Notes: generated by a model not told the origin, from the sequence alone. A stretch of DNA of 64,000 bases from Quadrisphaera sp. DSM 44207 (GCF_900101335.1 NZ_FNKA01000001.1:496001-560000), one strand, 5' to 3'. Counted from the stretch's first letter, positions 1 through 9,259 are shown. A program made the numbers and translations.

Positions 1-6
1 GCAGGT

Positions 7-642
7 GTGCAGCCCAGCGCCGAGCAGGCCCGGGAGTGGGCGCGCCAGGAGCTCGCCGAGGCCGCCTACCGCGAGGCGCAGCCGGGGCTGCTGACCCGCC
101 TCGTGGAGGCCGTCCTGGAGCGGCTGGGGCAGCTGCAGCTCCCGGCGGGCAGCGGGGTCGGCCAGCGCGTGGCCGTCGTCCTCCTGCTGCTCCTGCTCGC
201 GGTGCTCGTGCTCGTCGCGCTGCGCGCGACCGGGCGGGTCTCCCGGCGAGCTCCCCGCCGCCTCGAGGGGGTGCTCGGCGGGAGCGCCCTGAGCGCCGCC
301 GAGCACCGCGCCGCCGCCGACCGCGCCGCGCGCGCCGGGGACTGGCAGGAGGCGGTGCGGGCGCGCTTCCGGGCGGTGGTGACCGCGCTCGCCGAGCGGG
401 ACCTCGTCGACGCCGCGCCCGGCACCACGGCCGCCGAGGCGGCGGCGGCGGCCGGGCGGGCGCTGCCGGACCTCGCCGCCGCCCTGGCGCAGGGGGCGCG
501 GGCCTTCGAGGCGGTCAGCTACGGCGGCCGGCCCGCCAGCGCCGAGGACGACGCGCGCCTGCGCGCCCTGGACGACGCGGTCGCGGTCGCGCGCCCGGTG
601 CTCCCGGGCGCGACGCCGGCCGGGCGCTCGGAGCGGGCGTGA
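7..642 (+). CDS. DUF4129 membrane protein
   Basis: 211-residue protein with one strong hydrophobic segment at about residues 54-73 (VAVVLLLLLLAVLVLVAL), followed by a cytoplasmic, alanine/arginine-rich helical domain. The C-terminal part (about 95-200) has the DUF4129 look, including a YGG turn after a helix. DUF4129 genes usually stand at the head of DUF4350-MoxR-DUF58 operons, as here, and are linked by context to wall or membrane-stress functions; the biochemical role is unknown. The GTG start lies 7 bases from the window edge, so its ribosome site and any earlier start cannot be judged. The stop overlaps the next start by GTGA. Confidence 0.75.
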   Translation: MQPSAEQAREWARQELAEAAYREAQPGLLTRLVEAVLERLGQLQLPAGSGVGQRVAVVLLLLLLAVLVLVALRATGRVSRRAPRRLEGVLGGSALSAAEHRAAADRAARAGDWQEAVRARFRAVVTALAERDLVDAAPGTTAAEAAAAAGRALPDLAAALAQGARAFEAVSYGGRPASAEDDARLRALDDAVAVARPVLPGATPAGRSERA

Positions 643-1841
643 GCCGCTGGCGCCGGGCGCGCCTGCCCGTGCTGCTCGCCGTGCTGCTCCTCGCCCTGCC
701 CACCCTCGGCGTCGTCCTGGCCGGGCAGCGCCCCTCGCGGGGGCTGGACCCCGACAGCGCCGCGCCCGGCGGCGCCCGCGCGGTCGCCGAGGTGCTCCGG
801 GAGCAGGGCGTGCCGGTGCAGCGCGTCGAGCGGGTCGCCACCGCCGCGCAGGCCCTCTCCGCAGCCGACGACGAGGGCGGCGCGGGGGGCGGCGCGGAGG
901 GTGGCGCGACCCTCGTCGTCAGCGGCGTCGACGTGCTGTCCGCCGAGCGGTGGGAGGAGCTCGCCGCGCTCGGGGAGGACACCGGGGCCGACCTGGTGCT
1001 GCTCGCCCCGGGCGAGCCGGCGCTGGAGGTGCTCGCGCCCGACCTGGTGCTGGCCGGCGCGGACGACGACCCGCCCGCGGAGCCGCTGGCGGAGGAGGTC
1101 GTGGCCGCGGGCTGCTCCGACCCGGACGCCGCCGCCGCGGGCGAGGCGCTGGCCGGAGGGCTGCCGCTGCGCGCCGCCGTCGCGGGCGACCCGGCCGTCA
1201 CCACGTGCTTCGGCGGCTCCTACGCGGTGGTCGACGAGGGCGGGCGCGCGGTGCGGGTGCTCGGCCAGCCGGCGGTCGTGACCAACGAGCACCTGGACGA
1301 GGCCGGCCACGCGGCCCTGGCGCTGCGCGCGCTCGGGTCCTCCGCGCGCGTGGTGTGGCTGGTCGCCAACCCCCTCGACACCCGGCCCGGGGATCCGGCG
1401 GCCGGCCCGCTGGCGCTGCTGCCGCCGTGGGTGGACGCCGTGGCCGTGCAGCTGCTGCTCGCCGCCGTCGTGGCCGTGCTCTGGCGCGCCCGCCGGCTGG
1501 GCCGGCTCGTCGCCGAGCCGCTGCCCGTCGTCGTGCGCTCCGTGGAGGCCGTCGAGGGCCGGGCCGCCCTCTACCGCGCCGCGCGCGACCGCGCGGCGGC
1601 GAGCACCGCCCTGCGCGCGGCCGCCGCCGCCCGCCTCGGCGCGCGCCTGGGCCTGCCGGCGGGCACCCCCGCCGACCGGGTGGCGCACGCCGCGGCCGCG
1701 GCGTGCGGACGCGACCCGAGGGCCGTGGCGGCGCTGCTGGCCGGCCCGCCGCCGCGGGAGGACCGCGCCCTGGTCGCCCTCGCCGGCGACCTCGACGACC
1801 TCGAGAACGACGTCCGCTCCGCTGGGAGGCTGCTGCGATGA
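639..1841 (+). CDS. DUF4350 domain-containing membrane protein
   Basis: 400 residues. The GTG start overlaps the previous stop by four bases, which fixes it. An N-terminal transmembrane helix (about residues 8-28) precedes an extracytoplasmic domain beginning GLDPDSAAPGGARAVAEVLR, typical of DUF4350, with an acidic and glycine-rich loop (GGAGGGAEGGA). A second transmembrane helix (about 275-293, VAVQLLLAAVVAVLW) is followed by a basic cytoplasmic tail. Function unknown; the family always travels with MoxR and DUF58, and presumably works with them at the membrane. It overlaps the moxR start by ATGA. Confidence 0.8.
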   Translation: MSRWRRARLPVLLAVLLLALPTLGVVLAGQRPSRGLDPDSAAPGGARAVAEVLREQGVPVQRVERVATAAQALSAADDEGGAGGGAEGGATLVVSGVDVLSAERWEELAALGEDTGADLVLLAPGEPALEVLAPDLVLAGADDDPPAEPLAEEVVAAGCSDPDAAAAGEALAGGLPLRAAVAGDPAVTTCFGGSYAVVDEGGRAVRVLGQPAVVTNEHLDEAGHAALALRALGSSARVVWLVANPLDTRPGDPAAGPLALLPPWVDAVAVQLLLAAVVAVLWRARRLGRLVAEPLPVVVRSVEAVEGRAALYRAARDRAAASTALRAAAAARLGARLGLPAGTPADRVAHAAAAACGRDPRAVAALLAGPPPREDRALVALAGDLDDLENDVRSAGRLLR

Positions 1842-2845
1842 CCACTCCCCCGCCCACCGCCCTGGCCCCCGCGCCGGGGCCCCCGCCCACCGAGGCGGAG
1901 TCCGCGCGCGAGGCCCTGACAGCCGTGCGCGCCGAGGTGGCCAAGGCCGTCGTCGGTCAGGACGGCGTGGTCACCGGCCTCGTCGTGGCGCTGCTGTGCG
2001 GGGGGCACGTGCTGCTCGAGGGCGTGCCCGGCGTGGCGAAGACGCTGCTGGTGCGGGCGCTGTCGGCGGCGCTGGACCTGCGCACGACGCGCGTGCAGTT
2101 CACGCCCGACCTCATGCCCGGCGACGTGACCGGCTCGCTCGTCTACGACGCGCGCACGGCGCAGTTCTCCTTCCGCGAGGGCCCGGTGTTCACGAACCTC
2201 CTCCTCGCCGACGAGGTCAACCGCACGCCGCCGAAGACGCAGGCGTCGCTGCTGGAGGCCATGGAGGAGCGCCAGGTGACCGTGGACGGCACCCCGCGCC
2301 CGCTGCCCTCCCCGTTCCTCGTCGCCGCCACCCAGAACCCCGTCGAGCACGAGGGCACCTACCCGCTGCCCGAGGCGCAGCTGGACCGCTTCCTGCTCAA
2401 GCTGGCCCTGCCGCTGCCCGGGCGCGAGGACGAGGTGGAGGTGCTGCGCCGGCACGCGAGCGGCTTCGACCCGCGCGACCTGCGGGCGGCCGGGGTGCGG
2501 CCGGTGGCCGGCGCGCGCGAGCTGGCCACGGCCGCCGCGGCGGTCAGCGCGGTCGCTGTGGCGCCGGAGGTGCTCGGCTACGTCGTCGACGTCTGCCGGG
2601 CGACGCGGGCCGCGCCGTCCCTGCAGCTGGGGGCCTCCCCGCGCGGCGCCACCGCCCTGCTGGCGGCCGCCCGGGCGTGGGCGTGGCTGTCGGGGCGCGA
2701 CTACGCCACCCCGGACGACGTCAAGGCCTTCACCCGCCCCGTGCTGCGCCACCGGGTGGCGCTGCGCGCGGAGGCGGAGCTGGACGGCACGAGCGTGGAC
2801 GCCGTCCTGGACGGCGTGCTGGCCTCCGTGCCCGTGCCGCGCTGA
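1838..2845 (+). CDS. MoxR family AAA+ ATPase
   Basis: 335 residues. The Walker A motif GVPGVAKT is at residues 62-69, Walker B LLLADEVNR at 121-129, and a sensor-1 region includes AATQNPVEHEGTYPLPEAQ. The lid domain lies at about 230-330. MoxR ATPases are chaperone-like enzymes that use ATP to mature or insert partner proteins, often DUF58/vWA-type partners encoded next door. The ATG start overlaps the upstream stop (ATGA), and the DUF58 gene follows after 10 bases, so the four genes are surely one transcript. Confidence 0.93.
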   Translation: MTTPPPTALAPAPGPPPTEAESAREALTAVRAEVAKAVVGQDGVVTGLVVALLCGGHVLLEGVPGVAKTLLVRALSAALDLRTTRVQFTPDLMPGDVTGSLVYDARTAQFSFREGPVFTNLLLADEVNRTPPKTQASLLEAMEERQVTVDGTPRPLPSPFLVAATQNPVEHEGTYPLPEAQLDRFLLKLALPLPGREDEVEVLRRHASGFDPRDLRAAGVRPVAGARELATAAAAVSAVAVAPEVLGYVVDVCRATRAAPSLQLGASPRGATALLAAARAWAWLSGRDYATPDDVKAFTRPVLRHRVALRAEAELDGTSVDAVLDGVLASVPVPR

Positions 2846-2855
2846 GGGGGCCCTC

Positions 2856-4148
2856 GTGGCGCTGACGGGCCGGGCGGTGCTGCTCGTGCTGCTCGGGGTG
2901 CCGGTGGTAGCGCTGGCGCCCGGGTGGCGCAGCGCGGCGCTGTGGCTGCTCGGCGTCGTCGCGGTCGTGGCGCTGGACGTCGCCCTGGCCGCCTCCCCGC
3001 GCGCCCTGGAGGTCGAGCGCGACCTGCCGGCGTCCGTGCGCCTGGGCGAGCCCGTCGAGGGGGTCCTCGTCGTCACCAACACCGGCTCCCGGCGCCTGCG
3101 CGGGGTGCTGCGCGACGCCTGGCCGCCGTCGGCCGGGGCGGACGGCGCCCGCTCCGCCCTCGACGTGCCGCCCGGGGAGCGGCGCCGGCTGCGCACGGCG
3201 CTGCGCCCCACCCGCCGGGGGGACCGGCGCGTGGAGGTCGTGGTCGTGCGCTCACGAGGCCCGCTGGGCGTCGCCGCGCGCCAGGCGAGCCTGCCCGCGC
3301 CGGGGGCGCTGCGCGTGCTGCCGCCGTTCGCCTCCCGCCGCCACCTGCCCGGCCGGCTGGCGCGCCTGCGCACCCTCGACGGCTCGGCGAGCGCGTCGGT
3401 GCGCGGGCAGGGCACGGAGTTCGACTCCCTGCGCGAGTACGTGCCCGGCGACGACGTCCGCTCCATCGACTGGCGCGCCACCGCCCGCGCCTCCTCGGTG
3501 GTGGTGCGCACGTGGCGGCCCGAGCGCGACCGGCGGGTGCTCGTCGTCCTCGACACCTCGCGCACGTCCGCGGGCAGGGTCGGCGACGCGCCCCGCCTGG
3601 ACGCCGCGATGGACGCCGCGCTGCTGCTCGCGGCGCTGGCCTCGGCCGCCGGTGACCGCGTGGACCTGCTCGCCGCCGACCGCCGGGTGCGCGCGTCGGT
3701 GACCGGTGTGCGACCGCCGGGGCTGCTGGCCGCGCTGGTGCAGGCGATGGCGCCCCTGGAGGCCTCGCTCGTGGAGGCCGACTGGTCGGCGGTGGTCGCC
3801 GAGGTGCGCCGGCGCATGCCGCACCGCGGGCTGCTGGTGCTGCTGACCCCGCTGGAGGCGGCCGCGGTGGAGGAGAGCCTCCTGCCGGTGCTGCCGACCC
3901 TGCTCGCCGCGCACACCGTGCTCGTCAGCTCCGTCGCCGACCCGGCCGTGGACGCGATGGTGGCCTCGCGCGGGGACGCGCCGTCCGTGCTGACCGCCGC
4001 GGCCGCGGAGCGGGCGCGCCTGGAGCGGGCGGCGCTGGTGGCGCGGATGGAGCGCTCCGGCGCGGAGGTCGTCGACGCGCCGCCGGAGCTGCTGCCGCCG
4101 CGGCTGGCGGACGCCTACCTCGCCCTGAAGGCCGCCGGCCGGCTCTGA
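2856..4148 (+). CDS. DUF58 domain-containing protein
   Basis: 430 residues. Two hydrophobic N-terminal helices (about 7-23 and 28-46) are followed by a beta-rich stretch. The DUF58 signature GTEFDSLREYVPGDDVRSID, continuing into WRATAR, starts at about residue 187. A vWA-like fold follows (VLVVLDTS at about 229), so a metal-ion-dependent adhesion role is likely although the full MIDAS set was not verified. Partner of the upstream MoxR ATPase. GTG start 10 bases after the moxR stop. Last gene of this operon; the next gene faces it. Confidence 0.9.
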   Translation: MALTGRAVLLVLLGVPVVALAPGWRSAALWLLGVVAVVALDVALAASPRALEVERDLPASVRLGEPVEGVLVVTNTGSRRLRGVLRDAWPPSAGADGARSALDVPPGERRRLRTALRPTRRGDRRVEVVVVRSRGPLGVAARQASLPAPGALRVLPPFASRRHLPGRLARLRTLDGSASASVRGQGTEFDSLREYVPGDDVRSIDWRATARASSVVVRTWRPERDRRVLVVLDTSRTSAGRVGDAPRLDAAMDAALLLAALASAAGDRVDLLAADRRVRASVTGVRPPGLLAALVQAMAPLEASLVEADWSAVVAEVRRRMPHRGLLVLLTPLEAAAVEESLLPVLPTLLAAHTVLVSSVADPAVDAMVASRGDAPSVLTAAAAERARLERAALVARMERSGAEVVDAPPELLPPRLADAYLALKAAGRL

Positions 4149-4295
4149 GCGGGTCAGGGCCGGCTCAGGTGGGCAGCGCGGCGAGCAGCTGCGGCAGCGC
4201 CTGCTCCACCTGCGGGCGGAAGGCGGTGGTGCCCGGCGGGGCCGCGCCAGCCCGGTTCTGCCCCCGGCAGACGCCCGGCAGGGCCGGCGGGGTCG

Positions 4296-4697
4296 TCAGG
4301 CGGCGAGGGCGACGACGTCCCCGCGGGGCACCGCGGCGGTGCCGGCGCTGCGCCGCGACGCCAGCTGCCCGCCGGCGCCAGGAGCGACCGGGCGCAGGCC
4401 GCGCGAGCGCGCCAGCTCCCGGTGCGCCAAGCGCAGCAGGTCGAGCAGGTCCACGCCGAGGGCGCGGCAGATCGCCGCCAGCACCTCGGACGACGCCTCC
4501 TTGCGGCCGCGCTCGACCTCCGACAGGTGGGCGATGGACACCCCGGCCTGCTCGGCGACGTCCCGCAGCGACCTGCCCTGCTCGCGCCGGACCCGGCGCA
4601 GGCACTCCCCGATCACCCGGCGCAGCAGCACCCGCCCACCCTCGCCCCTGCGGCGGACGGCGTCCAGCCCGACCCGCCGCTCGATGCGGGGCGTCAC
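4296..4697 (-). CDS. clgR: ClgR-like XRE-family transcriptional regulator
   Basis: 133 residues. The core VLLRRVIGECLRRVRREQG and the helix-turn-helix at about 33-88 (AGVSIAHLSEVERGRKEASS) closely match actinobacterial ClgR, the activator of clp protease and related stress genes. A GAGGAG ribosome site sits 8-9 bases before the GTG start. The protein ends in ALAA; Streptomyces ClgR is, from memory, a ClpP substrate whose terminal alanines matter, so this tail suggests the same feedback. ClgR usually lies beside pgsA/cinA; neither is here, so this may be a paralogue in a different setting. The family call is firm, orthology less so. Confidence 0.8.
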   Translation of the reverse strand: MTPRIERRVGLDAVRRRGEGGRVLLRRVIGECLRRVRREQGRSLRDVAEQAGVSIAHLSEVERGRKEASSEVLAAICRALGVDLLDLLRLAHRELARSRGLRPVAPGAGGQLASRRSAGTAAVPRGDVVALAA

Positions 4698-4805
4698 GCA
4701 CCCGGCTCCTCGCCCGTGCTGCCGTCAACCTCCTCGCGCGGGACGTCGACGTGCCCGAGGGGCCGGGCGGGGCTGTCGGTGGCCGGTGCCGGGGTGGGTG
4801 GGTGG

Positions 4806-4976
4806 GTGGTGGTGGTGCAGTCCGTCGTCCTCGGCGTCGCCGACCTGGACCGCGCGGTGCGGTTCTGGAGCGCGCTGCTGCACCTGCGGCCCCGCGAGGA
4901 GGACCGCACCGCGCGGTGGTGCGCCCTCGACCCGGTCTCCGGCGAGGGCCCCCTCGTGGACCTCGACCACGCGTGA
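4806..4976 (+). pseudogene. Truncated VOC (glyoxalase/bleomycin-resistance) fragment
   Basis: A frame with four consecutive GTG codons (4806-4817) encodes about 53-56 residues that match only the first beta-alpha-beta module of a VOC domain: VVLGVADLDRAVRFWSALLH, then the strand-forming ARWCALDP and PLVDLDHA. A full VOC protein is about 115-130 residues with two or more modules, so at least half the domain is missing. The stop is followed at once by a strong hairpin. It is either a decayed gene or a very small single-module protein; the former seems likelier because the module that would complete the metal site is absent. Confidence 0.55.
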
Positions 4977-5018
4977 GCGCGCCCCGGCCGGCGGCGGGTG
5001 CCGCCGGCCGGGGCGCGC
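4977..5018. terminator. Strong bidirectional hairpin terminator
   Basis: A 19-base-pair perfect stem (4977-4995 with 5000-5018) closed by a four-base loop lies between the truncated VOC frame (+) and the end of the cheW-like gene (-), so it can serve both convergent units. No T-tract is present, which is usual in very GC-rich actinobacteria. Confidence 0.75.
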
Positions 5019-5034
5019 GTCGCTGCCGGAGGAC

Positions 5035-6654
5035 TCAGACGAGGGCGCCTGCCGGCACCGGCTCCTCGGGCGCCGTGCCCTCGGGCGCCGTGCCCTCGGG
5101 CGCCGGATGCGCACCGGGCACCGGCCCCTGGACGGCGCGGGCGAGGGCCCGCAGGTCCAGGTCGGGCAGCAGCCGGGTCTGCTCGCCGACCTGCACCAGG
5201 CGCGAGGTGTGCAGCACCCGGGTCAGATCCGCCGGCGTCGGGCCGGGCACCTGCTCGGGGTCGCACCACGTCAGCGGGTCGATGCCGCGCAGGCCGTCGA
5301 CGGCGAAGGCGACCGAGCCGCCGTCCACCGCGACCAGCAGCAGGCAGGACGCCGCCGTGACCGGCGCCGGGGTGCGCCCGAGGATCTGCGCCAGGCACAG
5401 CACCGGCACGGAGGCGCGCCGGTGCACGACCACGCCCCGCACGGCGCCGCCGACGCCCGTGTCGGTGATCGTCGTGGGCACCGGGAGGATCTCGGCGACG
5501 TGCTGCAGCGGCGTGGCGAGGTCCACCCCGGCGGCGTACGTCAGGTACGACTCGCCGCTGACGACGGCGCCCCCGCCCACCTCGGTCGCGGCGGTCGTGG
5601 CCACCACCGGCTCGGCGCCCACCGCGGTGTTCACCGACGCCAGCGCGACGAGCTCGGGAGCCGAGAGCAGCGCGTCCTCGTCGAGGACCAGGCACGGGCC
5701 GGTGCCCTCGAGGTCGGCCATGCCCACGAGCAGCTCGGCGCGCGGGACGGCGAACGCCGGCACGGGCAGGACGTCCTCGACCGGCAGCTCGACGAGCTGC
5801 AGCAGCTCCGACAGCGCGAGCACGACGTAGCCGTGCCCGAGGTCGAGCACGAGCCCGGCCCCGGTGTCCTCCGCCGCCAGGGGCTCGAAGCCCAGGAGGG
5901 CCAGCGGGTCGACGACCGGCACCTCCCGGTCGGCGAAGTCGAGCACCCCGCGGCACAGCGCGCCGTCCAGCACCGACGGGCGCGCCGCCGAGGAGGGCAG
6001 CGTGGTGTGCACGCGGGCGACGTCGAGGGCGAGCCGGTGGGGGCCGCACTGCACGAGCGTGACCGTGCGGCCCGCCCCCCGCCGCGAGACGCCGTCGGCG
6101 GCCCCGCTGATGGCGGTCGCTCCGCTGGTGACGTCCTCCACGGTCGGCACGCCGGGCAGGGAGAGCAGCACGGCCGCGTCCAGGACGCTGACCACGCCGC
6201 CGGCTCCCGGCTCGCGGAAGGTGTGGGAGAGCACCGTGCCCGCGCCCCTCGCGCTCGCCGTCGTCATGGCCAGCAGCGCGGAGGCCCGCAGCCGGGTCAC
6301 CTCGACCACCTCGTCGACGAGCAGACCGAGCAGCTGGCCGCCGGAGGCGACCACGACGACGACCTGGTCGGCGTCGCGCGCTGCGGGCAGGTCGATGAGG
6401 GAGCGCAGGTCGACCACGGGCAGCACCAGGTCGCGCAGCTCCATCGCCCCCAGCAGGCCCGGCGCGGCCACCGGCAGGCCGGCGAGGACGGCCGGGCACG
6501 GCACGACCTCGCGCAGCGCCGCCAGCGGCAGCGCGACGTCCATGCCGGCCAGCCTCAGCAGGCCGTAGACGGTCTCCTCACCGGCGTCGGGCAGCACCCC
6601 GGGCAGGGCCCCGGACAGGGCCCCGGGCAGGGCCTCGGGCAGGTCCTCGGACAC
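5035..6654 (-). CDS. Triple CheW-domain chemotaxis scaffold protein
   Basis: 539 residues, about three times a normal CheW. Three CheW-like domains can be traced: about 27-170 (ETVYGLLRLAGMDVALPLAA, GLLGAMELRDLVLPVVDLRS), about 190-340 (RTVTLVQCGPHRLALDVARV, GVLDFADREVPVVDPLALLG), and about 360-505 (YLTYAAGVDLATPLQHVAEI, GVVVHRRASVPVLCLAQILG). CheW couples methyl-accepting receptors to the CheA kinase; a triple version could bridge several partners in one array. The GTG start has a GAGGAG site seven bases upstream. The N-terminus has a short LPGAL/GALPG repeat. It follows the receptor gene by 25 bases, so they are co-transcribed. No cheA or cheY is in the window. Confidence 0.88.
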   Translation of the reverse strand: MSEDLPEALPGALSGALPGVLPDAGEETVYGLLRLAGMDVALPLAALREVVPCPAVLAGLPVAAPGLLGAMELRDLVLPVVDLRSLIDLPAARDADQVVVVVASGGQLLGLLVDEVVEVTRLRASALLAMTTASARGAGTVLSHTFREPGAGGVVSVLDAAVLLSLPGVPTVEDVTSGATAISGAADGVSRRGAGRTVTLVQCGPHRLALDVARVHTTLPSSAARPSVLDGALCRGVLDFADREVPVVDPLALLGFEPLAAEDTGAGLVLDLGHGYVVLALSELLQLVELPVEDVLPVPAFAVPRAELLVGMADLEGTGPCLVLDEDALLSAPELVALASVNTAVGAEPVVATTAATEVGGGAVVSGESYLTYAAGVDLATPLQHVAEILPVPTTITDTGVGGAVRGVVVHRRASVPVLCLAQILGRTPAPVTAASCLLLVAVDGGSVAFAVDGLRGIDPLTWCDPEQVPGPTPADLTRVLHTSRLVQVGEQTRLLPDLDLRALARAVQGPVPGAHPAPEGTAPEGTAPEEPVPAGALV

Positions 6655-6679
6655 GGCAGCAGCTCCTCGTCCGCGCCGC

Positions 6680-9136
6680 TCAGAGGGTCCCGACGTCCGA
6701 CAGCTGGGCGATCAGGCGGTCGACCTCGCGCGAGGCGTCCTGCTGCACCCGGGTGGACTCGGAGATGGTGCGGATCGCGTCGCTGGTGCGCTCGACGCTG
6801 GCCACGATGCGCTCGAAGGCACTCTCGGCGCGCTTGGAGACCTCGGAGCCCTGGTTGACGCGCTCGGCGGACTCCTCGATCAGCTTGCCGATCTGCTGGG
6901 CCGCCTCGAAGGAGCGCTCGGCGAGCTTGCGCACCTCGCCGGCGACGATGGAGAAGCCGACGCCGTGCTCGCCGGCGCGGGCGGCCTCGATGGAGGCGTT
7001 GAAGGCGAGCAGGTTCGTCTGGTTCGCGATCTCCCCCATCACGCGCACGATCTCGCTGATGGACACCGACGAGCGCTGGATCAGGGCGATGGCCTCGAGG
7101 GAGGCGCGCAGCGCCTCCACGCCCTGCTCGGCGTTGCCCTGGGTCTCCTCCGCCAGGCCGGTGGCCAGGGTGGAGTTGGCGGCGATGTCCTCGATGGAGC
7201 CGGCGAGGTTGCGCACCGAGGCGGTCATGTCGCGCGTGCCCTCGTTGATGCGGCGCTCGCGGTCCACCTGCGCGGTGACGTCGTAGGCGTACTTGACGAC
7301 CTTGAAGGGCCGCCCCGACAGGTCGAGGATCGGGTTGTAGGTGGCCTGGATGTGCACGTCGCGGTCGAACTTGCCCTTGCGGTGGAAGCGGCCGGAGATC
7401 AGCTCGCCCTTGGACAGGCGCAGCCAGAAGTCCCGGTACTCCTCGGAGCGGGTGTAGTCCTCGGTGCAGAACTGGCTGTGGTGCTGGCCGACGATCTCCC
7501 GCAGCGAGTAGCCCATGGTGCGCAGGAAGTTCTCGTTGGCGCTGAGGACGACGCCCTCGAGGTCGAACTCGATGACGGCCTGGGCGCGGCTGACCGCGGT
7601 CACGCGCGCCTCGATCTCGGCGTTGCGCAGCTTCTCGCCGGTGACGTCGGAGGCGAACTTGACGATCTTGAACGGCTTGCCCGAGTCGTCGAGGATCGGG
7701 TTGTAGGTGGCCTGGATCCAGACCTCCTTGCCGCCCTTGCCGAACCGCTTGAACTCGCCCGACTCGAACTCGCCGGCGCCGAGGCGCTCCCAGAAGTCGG
7801 TGTAGGCGTCGGTCTGGGTGTAGGCGGGGTCGCAGAACATGCGGTGGTGCTTGCCCTCGACCTCCGCCAGGGAGTAGCCCAGGACGGCGAGGAAGTTGGC
7901 GTTGGCGGTGAGGATCTTGCCGGTCAGGTCGAACTCGATGACGGCCTGCGCGCGGTCCATCGCGGCGACCTTGCCGAGGAACTCGGCGTTGGCCAGCTTC
8001 GCGGCGGTGACGTCGGAGGCGAACTTCACCACCTTCACCGGCCGCCCCTCGAGGTCGAGGATCGGGTTGTAGGTGGCCTGCAGCCACACCTCCCGACCGC
8101 CCTTGGCCAAGCGCTTGTACTCGCCCGACTCGAAGTTCCCCTCGGCGAGGCGCTCCCAGAAGTGCTTGTACTCGAAGCTGGCCACCAGCTCCGGGGTGCA
8201 GAACATGCGGTGGTGCTTGCCGACGACCTCGGCCAGGGAGTAGCCCATCGCGTCGCAGAAGTTCTTGTTCGCGGTCAGGATCTTGCCCGTCACGTCGAAC
8301 TCGATCACCGCCTGCGCCCGGTCGATCGCGGCGACCTTGCCCTCGAACTCGGCGTTGGCCAGCTTCGCGGCGGTGACGTCGGAGGCGAACTTCACCACCT
8401 TCACCGGCCGCCCGTCCACGTCCAGGATCGGGTTGTACGTGGCCTGCAGCCACACCTCCTTGCCGCCCTTGGCCAGGCGCTTGAACTCGCCGGTGACGAA
8501 CTCCCCCGCCGCCAGCTCCTCCCAGAACTGCCGGTACTCCGCCGAGGCGGCCAGCTCCGGGGTGCAGAACATGCGGTGGTGCTTGCCGACGACCTCGGCC
8601 AGGGAGTAGCCCATCGTGTCGCAGAAGTTCTTGTTCGCGGTCAGGATCTTGCCCGTCACGTCGAACTCGATCACCGCCTGCGCCCGGTCGATCGCGGCGA
8701 CCTTGCCCTCGAACTCGGCGTTGGCCAGCTTCGCGGCGGTGACGTCGGAGGCGAACTTCACCACCTTCACCGGCCGCCCGTCCACGTCCAGGATCGGGTT
8801 GTACGTGGCCTGCAGCCACACCTCCTTGCCGCCCTTGGCCAGGCGCTTGAACTCGCCGGTGACGAACTCCCCCGCCGCCAGCTCCTCCCAGAACTGCCGG
8901 TACTCCGCCGAGGCGGCCAGCTCCGGGGTGCAGAACATGCGGTGGTGCTTGCCGACGACCTCGGCCAGGGAGTAGCCCATCGTGTCGCAGAAGTTCTTGT
9001 TCGCGGTCAGGATCTTGCCCGTCACGTCGAACTCGATCACCGCCTGCGCCCGGTCGATCGCGGCGGCGATCCCCTGGTGCTCGCGCACGGTCGTGTCGTC
9101 CGCCGCGGTGGCGGCGCGGGCAGCGGTGGTCGACAT
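6680..9136 (-). CDS. Soluble methyl-accepting chemotaxis protein with five tandem PAS domains
   Basis: 818 residues from the ATG at 9136, which has a GAGGAG site nine bases upstream (an in-frame earlier start has none). Five PAS modules of about 122 residues run from residue 26 to about 635; each carries AQAVIEFD, a GYSL segment, an HHRMFC or HHSQFC motif and YNPILD. The C-terminal methyl-accepting domain (about 640-818) contains the signalling hairpin ([22 protein letters not shown]). No transmembrane helix is seen, so it is a cytoplasmic receptor. PAS 1 and 2 are almost identical and PAS 3 is close, showing recent expansion; PAS 4 and 5 diverge. The conserved His-His and Cys could bind a cofactor or metal, but that is inference. 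Confidence 0.92.
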   Translation of the reverse strand: MSTTAARAATAADDTTVREHQGIAAAIDRAQAVIEFDVTGKILTANKNFCDTMGYSLAEVVGKHHRMFCTPELAASAEYRQFWEELAAGEFVTGEFKRLAKGGKEVWLQATYNPILDVDGRPVKVVKFASDVTAAKLANAEFEGKVAAIDRAQAVIEFDVTGKILTANKNFCDTMGYSLAEVVGKHHRMFCTPELAASAEYRQFWEELAAGEFVTGEFKRLAKGGKEVWLQATYNPILDVDGRPVKVVKFASDVTAAKLANAEFEGKVAAIDRAQAVIEFDVTGKILTANKNFCDAMGYSLAEVVGKHHRMFCTPELVASFEYKHFWERLAEGNFESGEYKRLAKGGREVWLQATYNPILDLEGRPVKVVKFASDVTAAKLANAEFLGKVAAMDRAQAVIEFDLTGKILTANANFLAVLGYSLAEVEGKHHRMFCDPAYTQTDAYTDFWERLGAGEFESGEFKRFGKGGKEVWIQATYNPILDDSGKPFKIVKFASDVTGEKLRNAEIEARVTAVSRAQAVIEFDLEGVVLSANENFLRTMGYSLREIVGQHHSQFCTEDYTRSEEYRDFWLRLSKGELISGRFHRKGKFDRDVHIQATYNPILDLSGRPFKVVKYAYDVTAQVDRERRINEGTRDMTASVRNLAGSIEDIAANSTLATGLAEETQGNAEQGVEALRASLEAIALIQRSSVSISEIVRVMGEIANQTNLLAFNASIEAARAGEHGVGFSIVAGEVRKLAERSFEAAQQIGKLIEESAERVNQGSEVSKRAESAFERIVASVERTSDAIRTISESTRVQQDASREVDRLIAQLSDVGTL
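8330..9061 (-). repeat. Near-identical 366-bp tandem repeat encoding PAS 1 and PAS 2
   Basis: The blocks 8696-9061 and 8330-8695 are 366 bp each and nearly identical in base sequence, apart from the ends. A third, more diverged copy continues at 7964-8329. The unit is exactly 122 codons, so copy-number change keeps the frame. Confidence 0.9.
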
Positions 9137-9203
9137 GTCAGGCAACTCCTCGAGATGAGCGGTGCGTCCTGACGGGTCCTTCGTCACGGACGGCCGCGAC
9201 CTT

Positions 9204-9259
9204 GAGGGCCGGGACGTCGAGGGCCGGGAACTGGGGGCCGGGAACTGGGGGCCGGGCGC
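9204..9259. repeat. Short GGGCCGGGA direct repeats
   Basis: Four imperfect copies of about 14-15 bases with the core GGGCCGGGA or GGGCCGGG fill the gap between the SpoIIM-like gene and the receptor gene. Both flanking genes are on the minus strand; no hairpin stands out. Confidence 0.4.
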
